Below, in pieces: positions 32,390 to 41,165 of a stretch of DNA of 64,000 nt (the first letter of the stretch is position 1; each line of letters begins with the position of its first letter). A program made the position numbers and the translations under genes. Source of the stretch: Prevotella sp. (GTDB taxonomy: Bacteria > Bacteroidota > Bacteroidia > Bacteroidales > Dysgonomonadaceae); NCBI GenBank assembly GCA_031285625.1, contig JAITVV010000043.1, positions 62,001 to 126,000 on the forward strand, read 5' to 3'. Below the pieces are notes generated by a model that made no database searches, was not told where the DNA came from, and was given only the letters and a program-made list of their open reading frames with translations.

Positions 32390-34549
32390 TTAATCTTCGT
32401 CTTTCTGACTAGCTTCGTATTCTTTCAATAGCTTGTCCTGAACGTCGGAAGGGACAAGTTCATAACTTGCAAACTTCATCGTAAACGACGCACGACCTCC
32501 GGTTAACGAACTAAGTGAAATAGAATAGTTTGACATTTCTTTCAATGGTACTTTAGCATTTAATATCTCTATACCTTTATCACTTTCCATACCCATAATC
32601 ATGGCGCGACGATTTTGAAGATCACCCATTACATCACCCATCCTATCTGACGGAACGGATACAACTACATCATACACAGGCTCAAGAATCTTAGGACCTG
32701 CATTCTTAAATGCCTCGCTGAACGCATTACGTCCTGCCAGCATAAATGAGATTTCATTAGAATCTACCGGGTGCATCTTACCATCATAAACTACTACGCG
32801 TACATCACGGGCATATGAGCCGGTTAAAGGCCCTTGCTCGAGACGCGACATAATACCTTTGAGGATTGCAGGCAGGAAGCGGGCATCGATCGATCCACCG
32901 ACGATACTACTTACAAAAACCAGTTTACCTCCCCAATCTAAATCATAGACCTGAGTATCACGTGCCTGCACTTTAAACTCCTGTCCATTAAACTTATATG
33001 TTTCAGGCATTGGCATACCTTCAGTATAAGGCTCTACAACCAGATGTACTTCACCGAACTGTCCGGCACCACCCGATTGTTTCTTATGGCGATAATCGGC
33101 ACGTGCAGCTTTAGTGATCGTTTCACGATAAGGAATTTTCGGTTCTGAGAAGACAATCGAAATTTTATCGTTGTTTTCTATCCTCCATTTCAACGTTTTA
33201 AGATGGAACTCACCTTGTCCCGATACTATAAGTTGTTTCAATTCCTTCGAATTCTCAATAACCCATGTCGGATCTTCCTCACGCATACGCTGCAATACTT
33301 CATTCATTTTTTCAGTATCTTTCTCATTTTCAGCCTTAATTGCGCGACGGTATTTAGGATCAGGATATTTTATAAAATTGAACTTATTATCAACTCCCTT
33401 TGCATTCAATGTATTACCAGTACGAACATCTTTTAGTTTCACAGCTGCCCCGATATCTCCGGCAACAAGTTCTTCCACCTTTGTCCGTTGCTGCCCTGCC
33501 GGACAGAATATTTGTCCCATTCGTTCTTTAGAGCCCCTGTCTGCATTCAGTAAATCATCACCTTCATGTACTTTACCACTCATCACCTTGAAGTAAGAAA
33601 CTTCACCGACGTGCGGTTCCACTGTGGTTTTAAAGAAAAAGAGACTGGTTGGAGCATCCGATTCCGGTTTTATTTCCACCCCATTAGTATTTATTGGAGC
33701 TGGTAAATCGCGAACATAAGGAACTACATTACCAAGGAACTCCATTGTACGGCGTACACACATATCTTTTTCAGCAGACACACAGAATATTGGATACAGG
33801 TCTCTGTGAACCAATCCCCAACGGATACCCATACGCATCTCGTCTTCTGTAAGAGTTCCCTGATCAAAGAATTTCTCCATCAAAGATTCTTCATTTTCTG
33901 CAGCTGCCTCTACTAATTTCTGTTTTAGTTCTTTTGCTTTTTCCCTTTCTTCATCAGGGATATCAAGCACCTCAGGAGCTCCGCCTTCCGGCTTCCACCT
34001 GAGCATTTTATATTTTAAAATATCAATAACAGCATTAAAGCCTTCCCCACAGTTGATGGGATATTGTATCAAAACTGCTTTTTCACCATATTCGGCTTTC
34101 AGTTGTGATACTACATTGTCAAAATCAGCTTTTGGATGATCCAGCTGATTAACAATAAATATAACAGGTTTCTGTAATTTATGAGTATATCTTAATTGAT
34201 TAATAGTACCCACTTCCATACCATACTGGGCATTGAGTACCATGAGTGCAGTATCTGTCACATTAAGTGATGTAACTACGTTTCCTACAAAGTCATCTGA
34301 TCCCGGACAATCGATAAAATTCAGTTTGCGATTCATCCATTCCACAGAGAAAATGCTGGAAAAAACAGAATAACCGTATTCTTTTTCCACAGGGAAATAG
34401 TCCGAGACTGTATTTCCGTCTTTCACACTTCCTCTGCGTTTTATGACGCCAGCTTCATAGAGCATGGCCTCGGCGAGAGTGGTTTTGCCCGCTCCCGAAC
34501 TACCAAGAATAGCTATATTCTTGATTTCTTGAGTTTGGTAAGTTTTCAT
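32390..34549 (-). CDS. fusA2: elongation factor G paralogue with altered GTPase motifs (EF-G2)
   Basis: A 719-residue translation factor with all EF-G domains in order (G domain to about 285, II, III, IV with KQSGGAGQFGEVHLVVEP near residue 480, V). The P-loop GSSGAGKTT (16-24) is kept. Switch I reads EYGYSV (57-62) in place of ERGITI. The DxPGH motif is DCPGS (80-84), so the catalytic His is Ser, and NKxD is NQLD (134-137). These changes predict poor or absent GTP hydrolysis. A Bacteroides EF-G paralogue without GTPase activity that supports translation under carbon starvation is known; this gene is very probably its orthologue. It is monocistronic, with its own promoter and terminator. Confidence 0.88.
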   Translation of the reverse strand: MKTYQTQEIKNIAILGSSGAGKTTLAEAMLYEAGVIKRRGSVKDGNTVSDYFPVEKEYGYSVFSSIFSVEWMNRKLNFIDCPGSDDFVGNVVTSLNVTDTALMVLNAQYGMEVGTINQLRYTHKLQKPVIFIVNQLDHPKADFDNVVSQLKAEYGEKAVLIQYPINCGEGFNAVIDILKYKMLRWKPEGGAPEVLDIPDEEREKAKELKQKLVEAAAENEESLMEKFFDQGTLTEDEMRMGIRWGLVHRDLYPIFCVSAEKDMCVRRTMEFLGNVVPYVRDLPAPINTNGVEIKPESDAPTSLFFFKTTVEPHVGEVSYFKVMSGKVHEGDDLLNADRGSKERMGQIFCPAGQQRTKVEELVAGDIGAAVKLKDVRTGNTLNAKGVDNKFNFIKYPDPKYRRAIKAENEKDTEKMNEVLQRMREEDPTWVIENSKELKQLIVSGQGEFHLKTLKWRIENNDKISIVFSEPKIPYRETITKAARADYRHKKQSGGAGQFGEVHLVVEPYTEGMPMPETYKFNGQEFKVQARDTQVYDLDWGGKLVFVSSIVGGSIDARFLPAILKGIMSRLEQGPLTGSYARDVRVVVYDGKMHPVDSNEISFMLAGRNAFSEAFKNAGPKILEPVYDVVVSVPSDRMGDVMGDLQNRRAMIMGMESDKGIEILNAKVPLKEMSNYSISLSSLTGGRASFTMKFASYELVPSDVQDKLLKEYEASQKDED

Positions 34550-34599
34550 GGCCTAAATGTTTTTACAGGTTAATAATAATTTAGCTTTTTACCAAAATA

Positions 34600-34657
34600 C
34601 TCCAAATTTTGGAGCACTGTTTTCAAAATTAGTGAAATGTTCTGATGATATAGCAAA
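34600..34657 (-). promoter_or_regulatory. promoter and start-site palindrome of the EF-G paralogue gene
   Basis: Minus-strand TAATTTTG (34624-34631) is a full -7 match; a TTTG at 34654-34657 lies 22 bases upstream, slightly too far for a standard -33. A perfect palindrome CTCCAAA-N-TTTGGAG (34600-34614) sits at about +4 to +18 of the transcript and could be a 5' hairpin or a protein site. The rest of the gap to 34732 shows nothing more that I can support. Confidence 0.5.
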
Positions 34658-34732
34658 AAAATACATGTTATTTAGTTATAAAAAATTAACATGAAAGAAA
34701 AATATTCAGAATATCTAAATCCGCCCGTTCAC

Positions 34733-34778
34733 AATAATAAGAAACTACAGATATCAATATCTGTAGTTTCTTATTATT
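34733..34778 (-). terminator. terminator of the minus-strand xyloglucan operon
   Basis: A perfect 22-base inverted repeat (arms 34733-34754 and 34757-34778, central CA) ends in T-rich sequence on the minus strand. It follows the GH43 stop codon by about 20 bases and is the strongest hairpin in the window. Confidence 0.92.
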
Positions 34779-34797
34779 TGAGGTAGAATATGTTCTA

Positions 34798-36384
34798 TTA
34801 TTTCGCACTATAGTCGAACCAGTCATAATATGCCTTGGCATTACTTGACTTACCATTCGATGAAGCATATAGTCCAATCATTACCCCGGTGAATCCTCCG
34901 GCAACCTCAGTGCTAAGATAGCGGGTATCCAGCTTACCCAACTCACTATATTGATTGCTATCAGCCTCTGAGCAATAAAAAGAGTAATTAGTAGGATTAC
35001 CTTCAATTTTCAGCTTCACCTTATTTCCTTTTATTTGTTTCTCCCCGGCAATATATGAGAGTGAGCCTACATGCACTCTCAGCTGAGCAATATATTGTCC
35101 ATTAACTTTTTTTATTATAAAATCGTAATGATGAGTATTATTCTGAATCAATGTCATTCCGGCTTCCTCATTTTCGGCAGAAGAGTCGAATTGCAAAAGG
35201 GTCTCCGCAATGAAATCATGCTCAGTCTGTCTACGGCAAACAAAAGACACAGATTCTGTTTCATTTAACGTATATGGTGACGTGCTTATTCTCAACCAAC
35301 CTTTCTTATCTGTCAGTGAATAGTTCTCCCTTATCGGATTACGTAAATATTGCCATTCAAAACCAAGCTTATCCCCATCGAAATTTGTACGGATATCTGC
35401 TTTCGGGAAAGGATGTAAAGGAAGAGTAGGTACATTCATATTCAGAGCTACAGTACCGTCTCCGTTTACCTGTGGCCAACCGCCTTTGGGCCAGTCTACA
35501 GGAGCAAGGAAAGTCTCACGACCAAGCACATGATAATAAGCCCACTGATGTGTAACCCTGAATCCAAGAAATACCATCCACCATGAACCATCCTTAGCCT
35601 GTACCAGATCAGCATGTCCAACACCTTGTATCTGGTTTGCCTGCCCTCTGCGGTTAGCATGTGTCAATATCGGATTTAGCGGGCACGATTCATAAGGGCC
35701 ATTTATATTTTTACTGCGCCCGATTGTGGCACTATGCATATATTCAGTACCGCCTTCGCCCAACAGTAAATAATAATACCCGTCTTTCTTATAAATATGA
35801 GGAGCCTCAGGGAAGCGTCCACCGATACCGCCCCATACCAGCTGCTCAGGCCCAATAACCTTCCCTGTTTTTAAGTCCACTTCTGTTACACGGATACCTT
35901 CATTACCCTGTGTCACAAAGTATGTTTTACCATCTTCATCCCAGAAGATATCAGGATCTATGCTATCTATAGCGACCCAGATAGGTTCGCTCCACGGCCC
36001 GGCAGGATCAGTTGCCGTACAAAAGAAATTACCACCTCCGGACACATTTGTACATATAACATAAAATAACCCATCATGAAAACGTAAAGATGGGGCAAAC
36101 AAACCTCCCGAAGCAGGAGATTTATGCAAAGGGAGCTGTGAATCGCGTGTAAGGCAATGCCCTATTTGTTCCCAGTTAACAAGGTCTTTACTATGGTAGA
36201 TGGGCAAACCCGGAAAATATTCGAAAGACGATGTTACCAAATAAAAGTCATCTCCTACCCGGCAAATACTAGGATCGGGATTGAAGCCCGGAATTATAGG
36301 ATTCTTATACCCCGTTTGTGCAAATAACTGGATGGAGAATACTGTAAGGCAAACAATTGTTACTATTTTAAGGATGTTTCTCAT
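34798..36384 (-). CDS. GH43 glycosidase (alpha-L-arabinofuranosidase or beta-xylosidase type)
   Basis: A 528-residue periplasmic enzyme with a signal peptide (cleavage after LFAQ, about residue 23). The five-bladed propeller (about 25-320) has the catalytic triad of the family: Asp37 in NPDPS as base, Asp143 in IDPDIF, and Glu193 in RFPEAPH as acid. A C-terminal beta-sandwich (about 335-528) of the GH43 C2 kind follows. In known xyloglucan loci GH43 enzymes trim arabinofuranose from side chains, which fits this context, but beta-xylosidase activity is equally compatible with the motifs. It is the last gene of the minus-strand operon. Confidence 0.88.
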   Translation of the reverse strand: MRNILKIVTIVCLTVFSIQLFAQTGYKNPIIPGFNPDPSICRVGDDFYLVTSSFEYFPGLPIYHSKDLVNWEQIGHCLTRDSQLPLHKSPASGGLFAPSLRFHDGLFYVICTNVSGGGNFFCTATDPAGPWSEPIWVAIDSIDPDIFWDEDGKTYFVTQGNEGIRVTEVDLKTGKVIGPEQLVWGGIGGRFPEAPHIYKKDGYYYLLLGEGGTEYMHSATIGRSKNINGPYESCPLNPILTHANRRGQANQIQGVGHADLVQAKDGSWWMVFLGFRVTHQWAYYHVLGRETFLAPVDWPKGGWPQVNGDGTVALNMNVPTLPLHPFPKADIRTNFDGDKLGFEWQYLRNPIRENYSLTDKKGWLRISTSPYTLNETESVSFVCRRQTEHDFIAETLLQFDSSAENEEAGMTLIQNNTHHYDFIIKKVNGQYIAQLRVHVGSLSYIAGEKQIKGNKVKLKIEGNPTNYSFYCSEADSNQYSELGKLDTRYLSTEVAGGFTGVMIGLYASSNGKSSNAKAYYDWFDYSAK

Positions 36385-36427
36385 GATTGTTACTTTTTGG
36401 ATATACTTATTATCAGCTATTTATACA

Positions 36428-36479
36428 GAAAAAGTAACAAAAGTGACACTTTTTACAACAGTTTATCTGTTACTTTTTC
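36428..36479 (-). repeat. nested inverted repeats between GH3 and GH43
   Basis: Outer arms of 12 bases pair perfectly (36428-36439 GAAAAAGTAACA with 36468-36479). Inside lies a 15-base palindrome, AAAAGTG-A-CACTTTT (36439-36453). The minus-strand reading carries a GTCACTTTTGT core shared with the 8959-8985 repeat. It may be an intercistronic terminator-like hairpin or a protein-binding site. Confidence 0.6.
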
Positions 36480-36515
36480 CGTATGGTAAAGTTTATAGCT
36501 TATATATAGATAATT

Positions 36516-38717
36516 CTATTTTACATTTACTGTTACCGAACTTTTTATATCGGCAGAAGATGCAGCACAATGTAGAGTGAATTTGTCCGATTCCACTTTC
36601 CAGTCGTGTGCCTTGTCATCAAAGAAGGCAAGGTCTTTTACAGGTACAGATAATTCCACATTCCGGGTTTCCCCTGCTTTCAGGAAAACCTTCTTAAATG
36701 CTTTCAATTCCTTAGCAGGACGTTCCAATGACGGCTTCGCTTGTGATGCGTATATCTGTACAGATTCAGCACCATCCTTGCCTCCTTTATTCGTTAGTGT
36801 AAAGGATATTTTTATCACATCGTCCTTTCCATATTCCTTTTTGTCTGCTGATGCTTTTCCATATTCGAAAGTAGTATATGATAACCCATAGCCAAATGGA
36901 AACAGGGCAGGTATTTTCTTTGTATCGTGCCAACGGTAACCAACTAATATATCCTCCTTATATATTTGTTTTATACTATCACCAGGATAAGAAATTGTAC
37001 CGAACGACATAGCTCCGTTATCTTCCAGTTTTTTAGGAATACTGTATGGTAATTTTCCGGATGGGTTTACATCTCCGGCTATTACATTGGCAGTAGCATT
37101 GCCAGCTTCGGAACCAAGATACCAGGATTGCATAAGAGCTGGTACTTTATCAAGCCAGGGCATTGATACTGCATTACCACTCACAATGACAATTCCCATA
37201 TTTTTATTTACTTTCAATAGCTCATCTATCAGTTCATTCTGACCAAACGGCAGATCATAAGAAGTACGGTCACCACCTTCGCAATCCTGCTGATAGTTCT
37301 TGTTAAGGCCTCCAAAGAATAAAACGACATCTGCATCCTTAACTAAAGCCAGAGCTTCACGTTTCAGTGAATCGGCATTATAAGGCGATGGTACAAAATT
37401 ATCATATACAGTAGGGCCTGAGCCATACCCCATTGTATAGAATACTTTTTCAGCACCGTATTTAGATTTTAATCCTTCCAGAGGTGATACTTCTTTTTTT
37501 ACTTTAAGTTCGGAAGAACCTCCTCCCACAGTGAGAGAACGTGTTGCATTTTCTCCTATTACAACAATTTTATTATAACGACCTTTAGCTATCGGGAAAA
37601 AGTTGTCTGTATTCTTCATCAATACAATGCCCTGTTCTGCCACTTCACGGCTTACAGCGGCATGCTCTGGTGTAGCAAAGCTGCCAAACGGGCGATTCCT
37701 ATCCATATTTGTTCTGAAATTCAGACGCAATACTCTGCGAACCTTATCATCAAGAGTTGACATTGGCAGTTCCCCACTTTTCAGCATTCTCAGATAGGGT
37801 TGTGCCAGATAGTAGTTATCATAAGCAAAGCTTTCACCCCATGTGAGACCATTTGTCCATGTTCCCATTTCCACATCGAGACCATATAGAGCAGCTTCGC
37901 GGGTATCATGCGCACTACCCCAGTCCGTAACCACAATACCATCATACTTCCATTCTCCCTTCAGTATATGATTGATAAGTCTTTCGTGATGACTACAATA
38001 CTGTCCTCTGTATTTATTATATGATCCCATTATGGCCCATACACCACCTTCTTCCACACCCGCTTTGAATGCAGGTAAATAAATTTCATATAAGGCTCTG
38101 TCACTAACTTCAACATCGATATGTCCTCTCCATAACTCCTGATTATTCAAAGCAAAATGTTTCATTGTAGCGGCTACTCCATTTTGCTGTACTCCTTTTA
38201 TAAAAGGTACAACCATTTTCGAAGCCAGGTAAGGATCTTCACCCATATATTCGAAGTTACGTCCGTTCATAGGGGTACGATATATATTAACACCGGGACC
38301 AAGAATCACATCTTTCTTTCTGAAACGTGATTCTTCCCCAAGCGCATTCCCATATTTAAGAGACAATTCGGGATTAAATGTTGCAGCCAGGCATGTTAAT
38401 GCAGGAAAAGCAGTACACGAATCGTTCGTCCATCCGGCATGATTCCATGTATCCCAGTCTATTTCCATACGTACACCATGCGGCCCGTCACTCATCCATA
38501 TTTCGGGAATACCTAAGCGTGGGACTCCGGGTGTACTGAATTTAGACTGAGCATGTATCATTGCTATCTTCTCTTCCAGTGTCATTCGTGACAGAGCATC
38601 TTCTATCCTAGTTTCCACAGGCTTACTATCATCCAGATAAACCGGAACTTGTTTGGATTGTCCATTAGCCTGTAATAAAAACAGACTGAATAATCCATAG
38701 AAAAATAATTTCTTCAT
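36516..38717 (-). CDS. GH3 glycosidase, probable beta-glucosidase (xyloglucan PUL)
   Basis: A 733-residue periplasmic enzyme with a signal peptide (cleavage after LQANG, about residue 19). Substrate-pocket motifs are MSDGPHGVRME and MNGRNFEYMGEDPYL; the nucleophile is Asp265 in VVTDWGSAHD. The second domain has FFGGLNKNYQQDCEGGDRTSYDLP, where the general acid region lies, and a fibronectin III-like domain ends the protein (about 625-733). In xyloglucan degradation it would remove glucose from the non-reducing end once the xylose has been taken off. It lies 23 bases downstream of the GH95 gene. Confidence 0.9.
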   Translation of the reverse strand: MKKLFFYGLFSLFLLQANGQSKQVPVYLDDSKPVETRIEDALSRMTLEEKIAMIHAQSKFSTPGVPRLGIPEIWMSDGPHGVRMEIDWDTWNHAGWTNDSCTAFPALTCLAATFNPELSLKYGNALGEESRFRKKDVILGPGVNIYRTPMNGRNFEYMGEDPYLASKMVVPFIKGVQQNGVAATMKHFALNNQELWRGHIDVEVSDRALYEIYLPAFKAGVEEGGVWAIMGSYNKYRGQYCSHHERLINHILKGEWKYDGIVVTDWGSAHDTREAALYGLDVEMGTWTNGLTWGESFAYDNYYLAQPYLRMLKSGELPMSTLDDKVRRVLRLNFRTNMDRNRPFGSFATPEHAAVSREVAEQGIVLMKNTDNFFPIAKGRYNKIVVIGENATRSLTVGGGSSELKVKKEVSPLEGLKSKYGAEKVFYTMGYGSGPTVYDNFVPSPYNADSLKREALALVKDADVVLFFGGLNKNYQQDCEGGDRTSYDLPFGQNELIDELLKVNKNMGIVIVSGNAVSMPWLDKVPALMQSWYLGSEAGNATANVIAGDVNPSGKLPYSIPKKLEDNGAMSFGTISYPGDSIKQIYKEDILVGYRWHDTKKIPALFPFGYGLSYTTFEYGKASADKKEYGKDDVIKISFTLTNKGGKDGAESVQIYASQAKPSLERPAKELKAFKKVFLKAGETRNVELSVPVKDLAFFDDKAHDWKVESDKFTLHCAASSADIKSSVTVNVK

Positions 38718-38740
38718 TTTTTCGCGTAATTGTTTAGTTT

Positions 38741-41098
38741 CTATTTTATATTGATTTTTACTTTGTCTTTTTTATTAAGGGATAAATGTAGCTTATCGCC
38801 ATGTATGCTATAATTTTTAGTTCCTGATATTTCCGGTGTGCCAACAGGAAGTTTAAGAATAAATTCATTTCCGGTGTGCGCCGTAATATCTATATGCTGC
38901 ACTTTCCCATTTTTCCAGTCGAAAGAAACTTCTGCACCTCCTCTGACTTTAAATCCTTTTACATTGCCATCTTTCCATCCATCAGGAATTGACGGGAGTA
39001 GTTCAATATATCCTTCATGGCTTTGCAGAAGCATTTCGCCAATTCCCGCTGATCCTCCGAAATTACCATCTATCTGCATTGGCGGATGTGCACTGAACAA
39101 GTTCGGATAAGTTCCCCAACTATTTTCGGCAGGTTTTAGCAAGTCTCCAATCAGTTTATAAGCTTTGTTTCCATCTTTCAGTCTTGCCCAAAAGTTGATT
39201 TTCCATGCCATAGACCAACCTGTAGACTGATCACCACGTCTGTTTAGACTAACTTTTGCAGCTTCCATCAATTCGGGTGTTTTCTCATATGTTAGTTCGT
39301 AGCCGGGATGCAGGCCATATAGTTGCGATACATGGCGATGATGGATTTCATTTTCTTCATAATCTTCGAGCCATTCCATTACCTGTCCGTATTTACCTAT
39401 ACTTGTCGGAGCCAGACGCTCTTTTTTCACTAAAAGGGTTTTAACCCATTCTTTATCAAGATCCAATATATCCGATGCCTGCGAGATATTTGTAAACAAT
39501 TCACGAATTATCTGATTATCCATAGTCGATCCTGCACATATACTTACCACATCACCGGATGGGGTTATATAAGCATTCTCGGGAGAAGTGGTAGGAGCTG
39601 TAACCAGATAACCATTGTTGGGATCTTCGATCAGCATATCTTCAAAGAATAGAGCCGCACCCTTCATCGTAGGATATACCGACCGGAGATATTCTTTATC
39701 CTGAGTATACAGGTAATGCTCCCACAGATGCTGGCACATCCATGCTCCAGCCGTATTAGTTGCACCCCATGAAGGATGCTCCCCCGGAGATGTAAATCCC
39801 CAGACATTCCCTAAAATATGGGTTACCCATCCTCGGCTGTCATAATAGATCCGGGCTGTTTTTCCTCCGGGCTCTGCCAGTGATTTTACATATTCGATTG
39901 TTGGCAAATGTAATTCCGATAAATTGAACATTTCGGCGCCCCACAGATTCATCTGTAAGTTAATATTCAAATGATAATCTCCATTCCACGGTGTATGTAT
40001 TTGTGGAGCCCATAGTCCTTGTAAATTAGGAGGTAATCCACCCGGGCGGGTTGAAGATATGAGCAGATAGCGTCCATATTGCATATATAGCGCTGCAAGG
40101 TCATAGTCTGTTTTATCATTTACAAAGGCTTCTAACCGTTTACTTATAGGTAATCCGGAATTTTTATTTTTACCTAAAGTAAGATCCACACGATTAAATA
40201 GCTTCTGATACTCAGCAATATGCGCTTTCCTTAGATTATCATAATTATCTCCGGCTTTATTTAATAGATCTGATACTAGTCTTTCATGATCTATCCCATT
40301 ATAATTTGTTGCCATCGATACAAATAATGTAACCTCATTTGCATTTTTTATACCAATCTCTTTATCTGTTGCTGATAATGCTCCTCCTTTGTTTACAACC
40401 TTCACCATTCCCAGATATTTCATTCCGGTATGATCTTTTCCGGCTTCTAGCTGACCGAAAATATATAAGCTATTACCACTGGCATAAGTTTTAAAGTTCT
40501 CATCACGTTGAAGTGAGATACGCAGGTTTAAAGCTTTCGACTGATTTGCTGTATATTTAATTACTCCTATATCGTCAGAAAAGGATGTAAAATATTCCCG
40601 TTTATAATCTATATTATTTTTAGTATACGAAACAGTAGACAATGCATTATTCATGTCTAATGTCCTTTTATATTTCATTGGTTGGGAGTTATCCGGATAT
40701 ATGAAATCGACATAAAGATTTGCGAAATTCTGAAATTTTCCATAATCGGGGCCACTACTGCCCTCCCCTTTACAAGTAAAGGTTTTATACATCAATTCCT
40801 GTGCTTCTTTATTCTTTTTCTCAAACAACAGCTGTCTTATTTCACCCAGGTATTTATGTGCATCGGGATTATCTGCATCCTGCTCGTTACCTGACCACAG
40901 CGATAACTCATTAAGGACAATCCTTTCACGGTCAACACCACCCCAGGGCATCATTCCTATACGCCCATTTCCTAAAGGAACGGATTCTTCCCATATAGAA
41001 GCAGGTTGATCAAAATAATATTGCCATTGATTTTGAGCAGATAAACTACTGAATATTGCAAGAAACAGTACACAAAAAATTAATTTACAGAATTTCAT
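38741..41098 (-). CDS. GH95 alpha-L-fucosidase (or alpha-L-galactosidase)
   Basis: A 785-residue secreted enzyme with a signal peptide (cleavage after LSAQ, about residue 22). The N-terminal beta-sandwich has the family opening WEESVPLGNGRIGMMPWGG and LNELSLWSG. The (alpha/alpha)6 barrel has RPGGLPPNLQGLWAPQIHTPWNGDYHLNINLQMN, where the catalytic Asn/Asp lie, and TTSPENAYITPSG with a conserved Glu; QIDGNFGGSAGIGEML closes it. GH95 inverting enzymes remove alpha-1,2-linked L-fucose, which caps the galactose of dicot xyloglucan. This predicts that the locus handles fucosylated xyloglucan. Alpha-L-galactose is the alternative substrate in the family. Confidence 0.92.
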   Translation of the reverse strand: MKFCKLIFCVLFLAIFSSLSAQNQWQYYFDQPASIWEESVPLGNGRIGMMPWGGVDRERIVLNELSLWSGNEQDADNPDAHKYLGEIRQLLFEKKNKEAQELMYKTFTCKGEGSSGPDYGKFQNFANLYVDFIYPDNSQPMKYKRTLDMNNALSTVSYTKNNIDYKREYFTSFSDDIGVIKYTANQSKALNLRISLQRDENFKTYASGNSLYIFGQLEAGKDHTGMKYLGMVKVVNKGGALSATDKEIGIKNANEVTLFVSMATNYNGIDHERLVSDLLNKAGDNYDNLRKAHIAEYQKLFNRVDLTLGKNKNSGLPISKRLEAFVNDKTDYDLAALYMQYGRYLLISSTRPGGLPPNLQGLWAPQIHTPWNGDYHLNINLQMNLWGAEMFNLSELHLPTIEYVKSLAEPGGKTARIYYDSRGWVTHILGNVWGFTSPGEHPSWGATNTAGAWMCQHLWEHYLYTQDKEYLRSVYPTMKGAALFFEDMLIEDPNNGYLVTAPTTSPENAYITPSGDVVSICAGSTMDNQIIRELFTNISQASDILDLDKEWVKTLLVKKERLAPTSIGKYGQVMEWLEDYEENEIHHRHVSQLYGLHPGYELTYEKTPELMEAAKVSLNRRGDQSTGWSMAWKINFWARLKDGNKAYKLIGDLLKPAENSWGTYPNLFSAHPPMQIDGNFGGSAGIGEMLLQSHEGYIELLPSIPDGWKDGNVKGFKVRGGAEVSFDWKNGKVQHIDITAHTGNEFILKLPVGTPEISGTKNYSIHGDKLHLSLNKKDKVKINIK

Positions 41099-41165
41099 GA
41101 GTTATTAGTTTATTTAAGTGATTAACTTGATTACTCGAAGATAAGCAATTAATCATTTTTGTATT

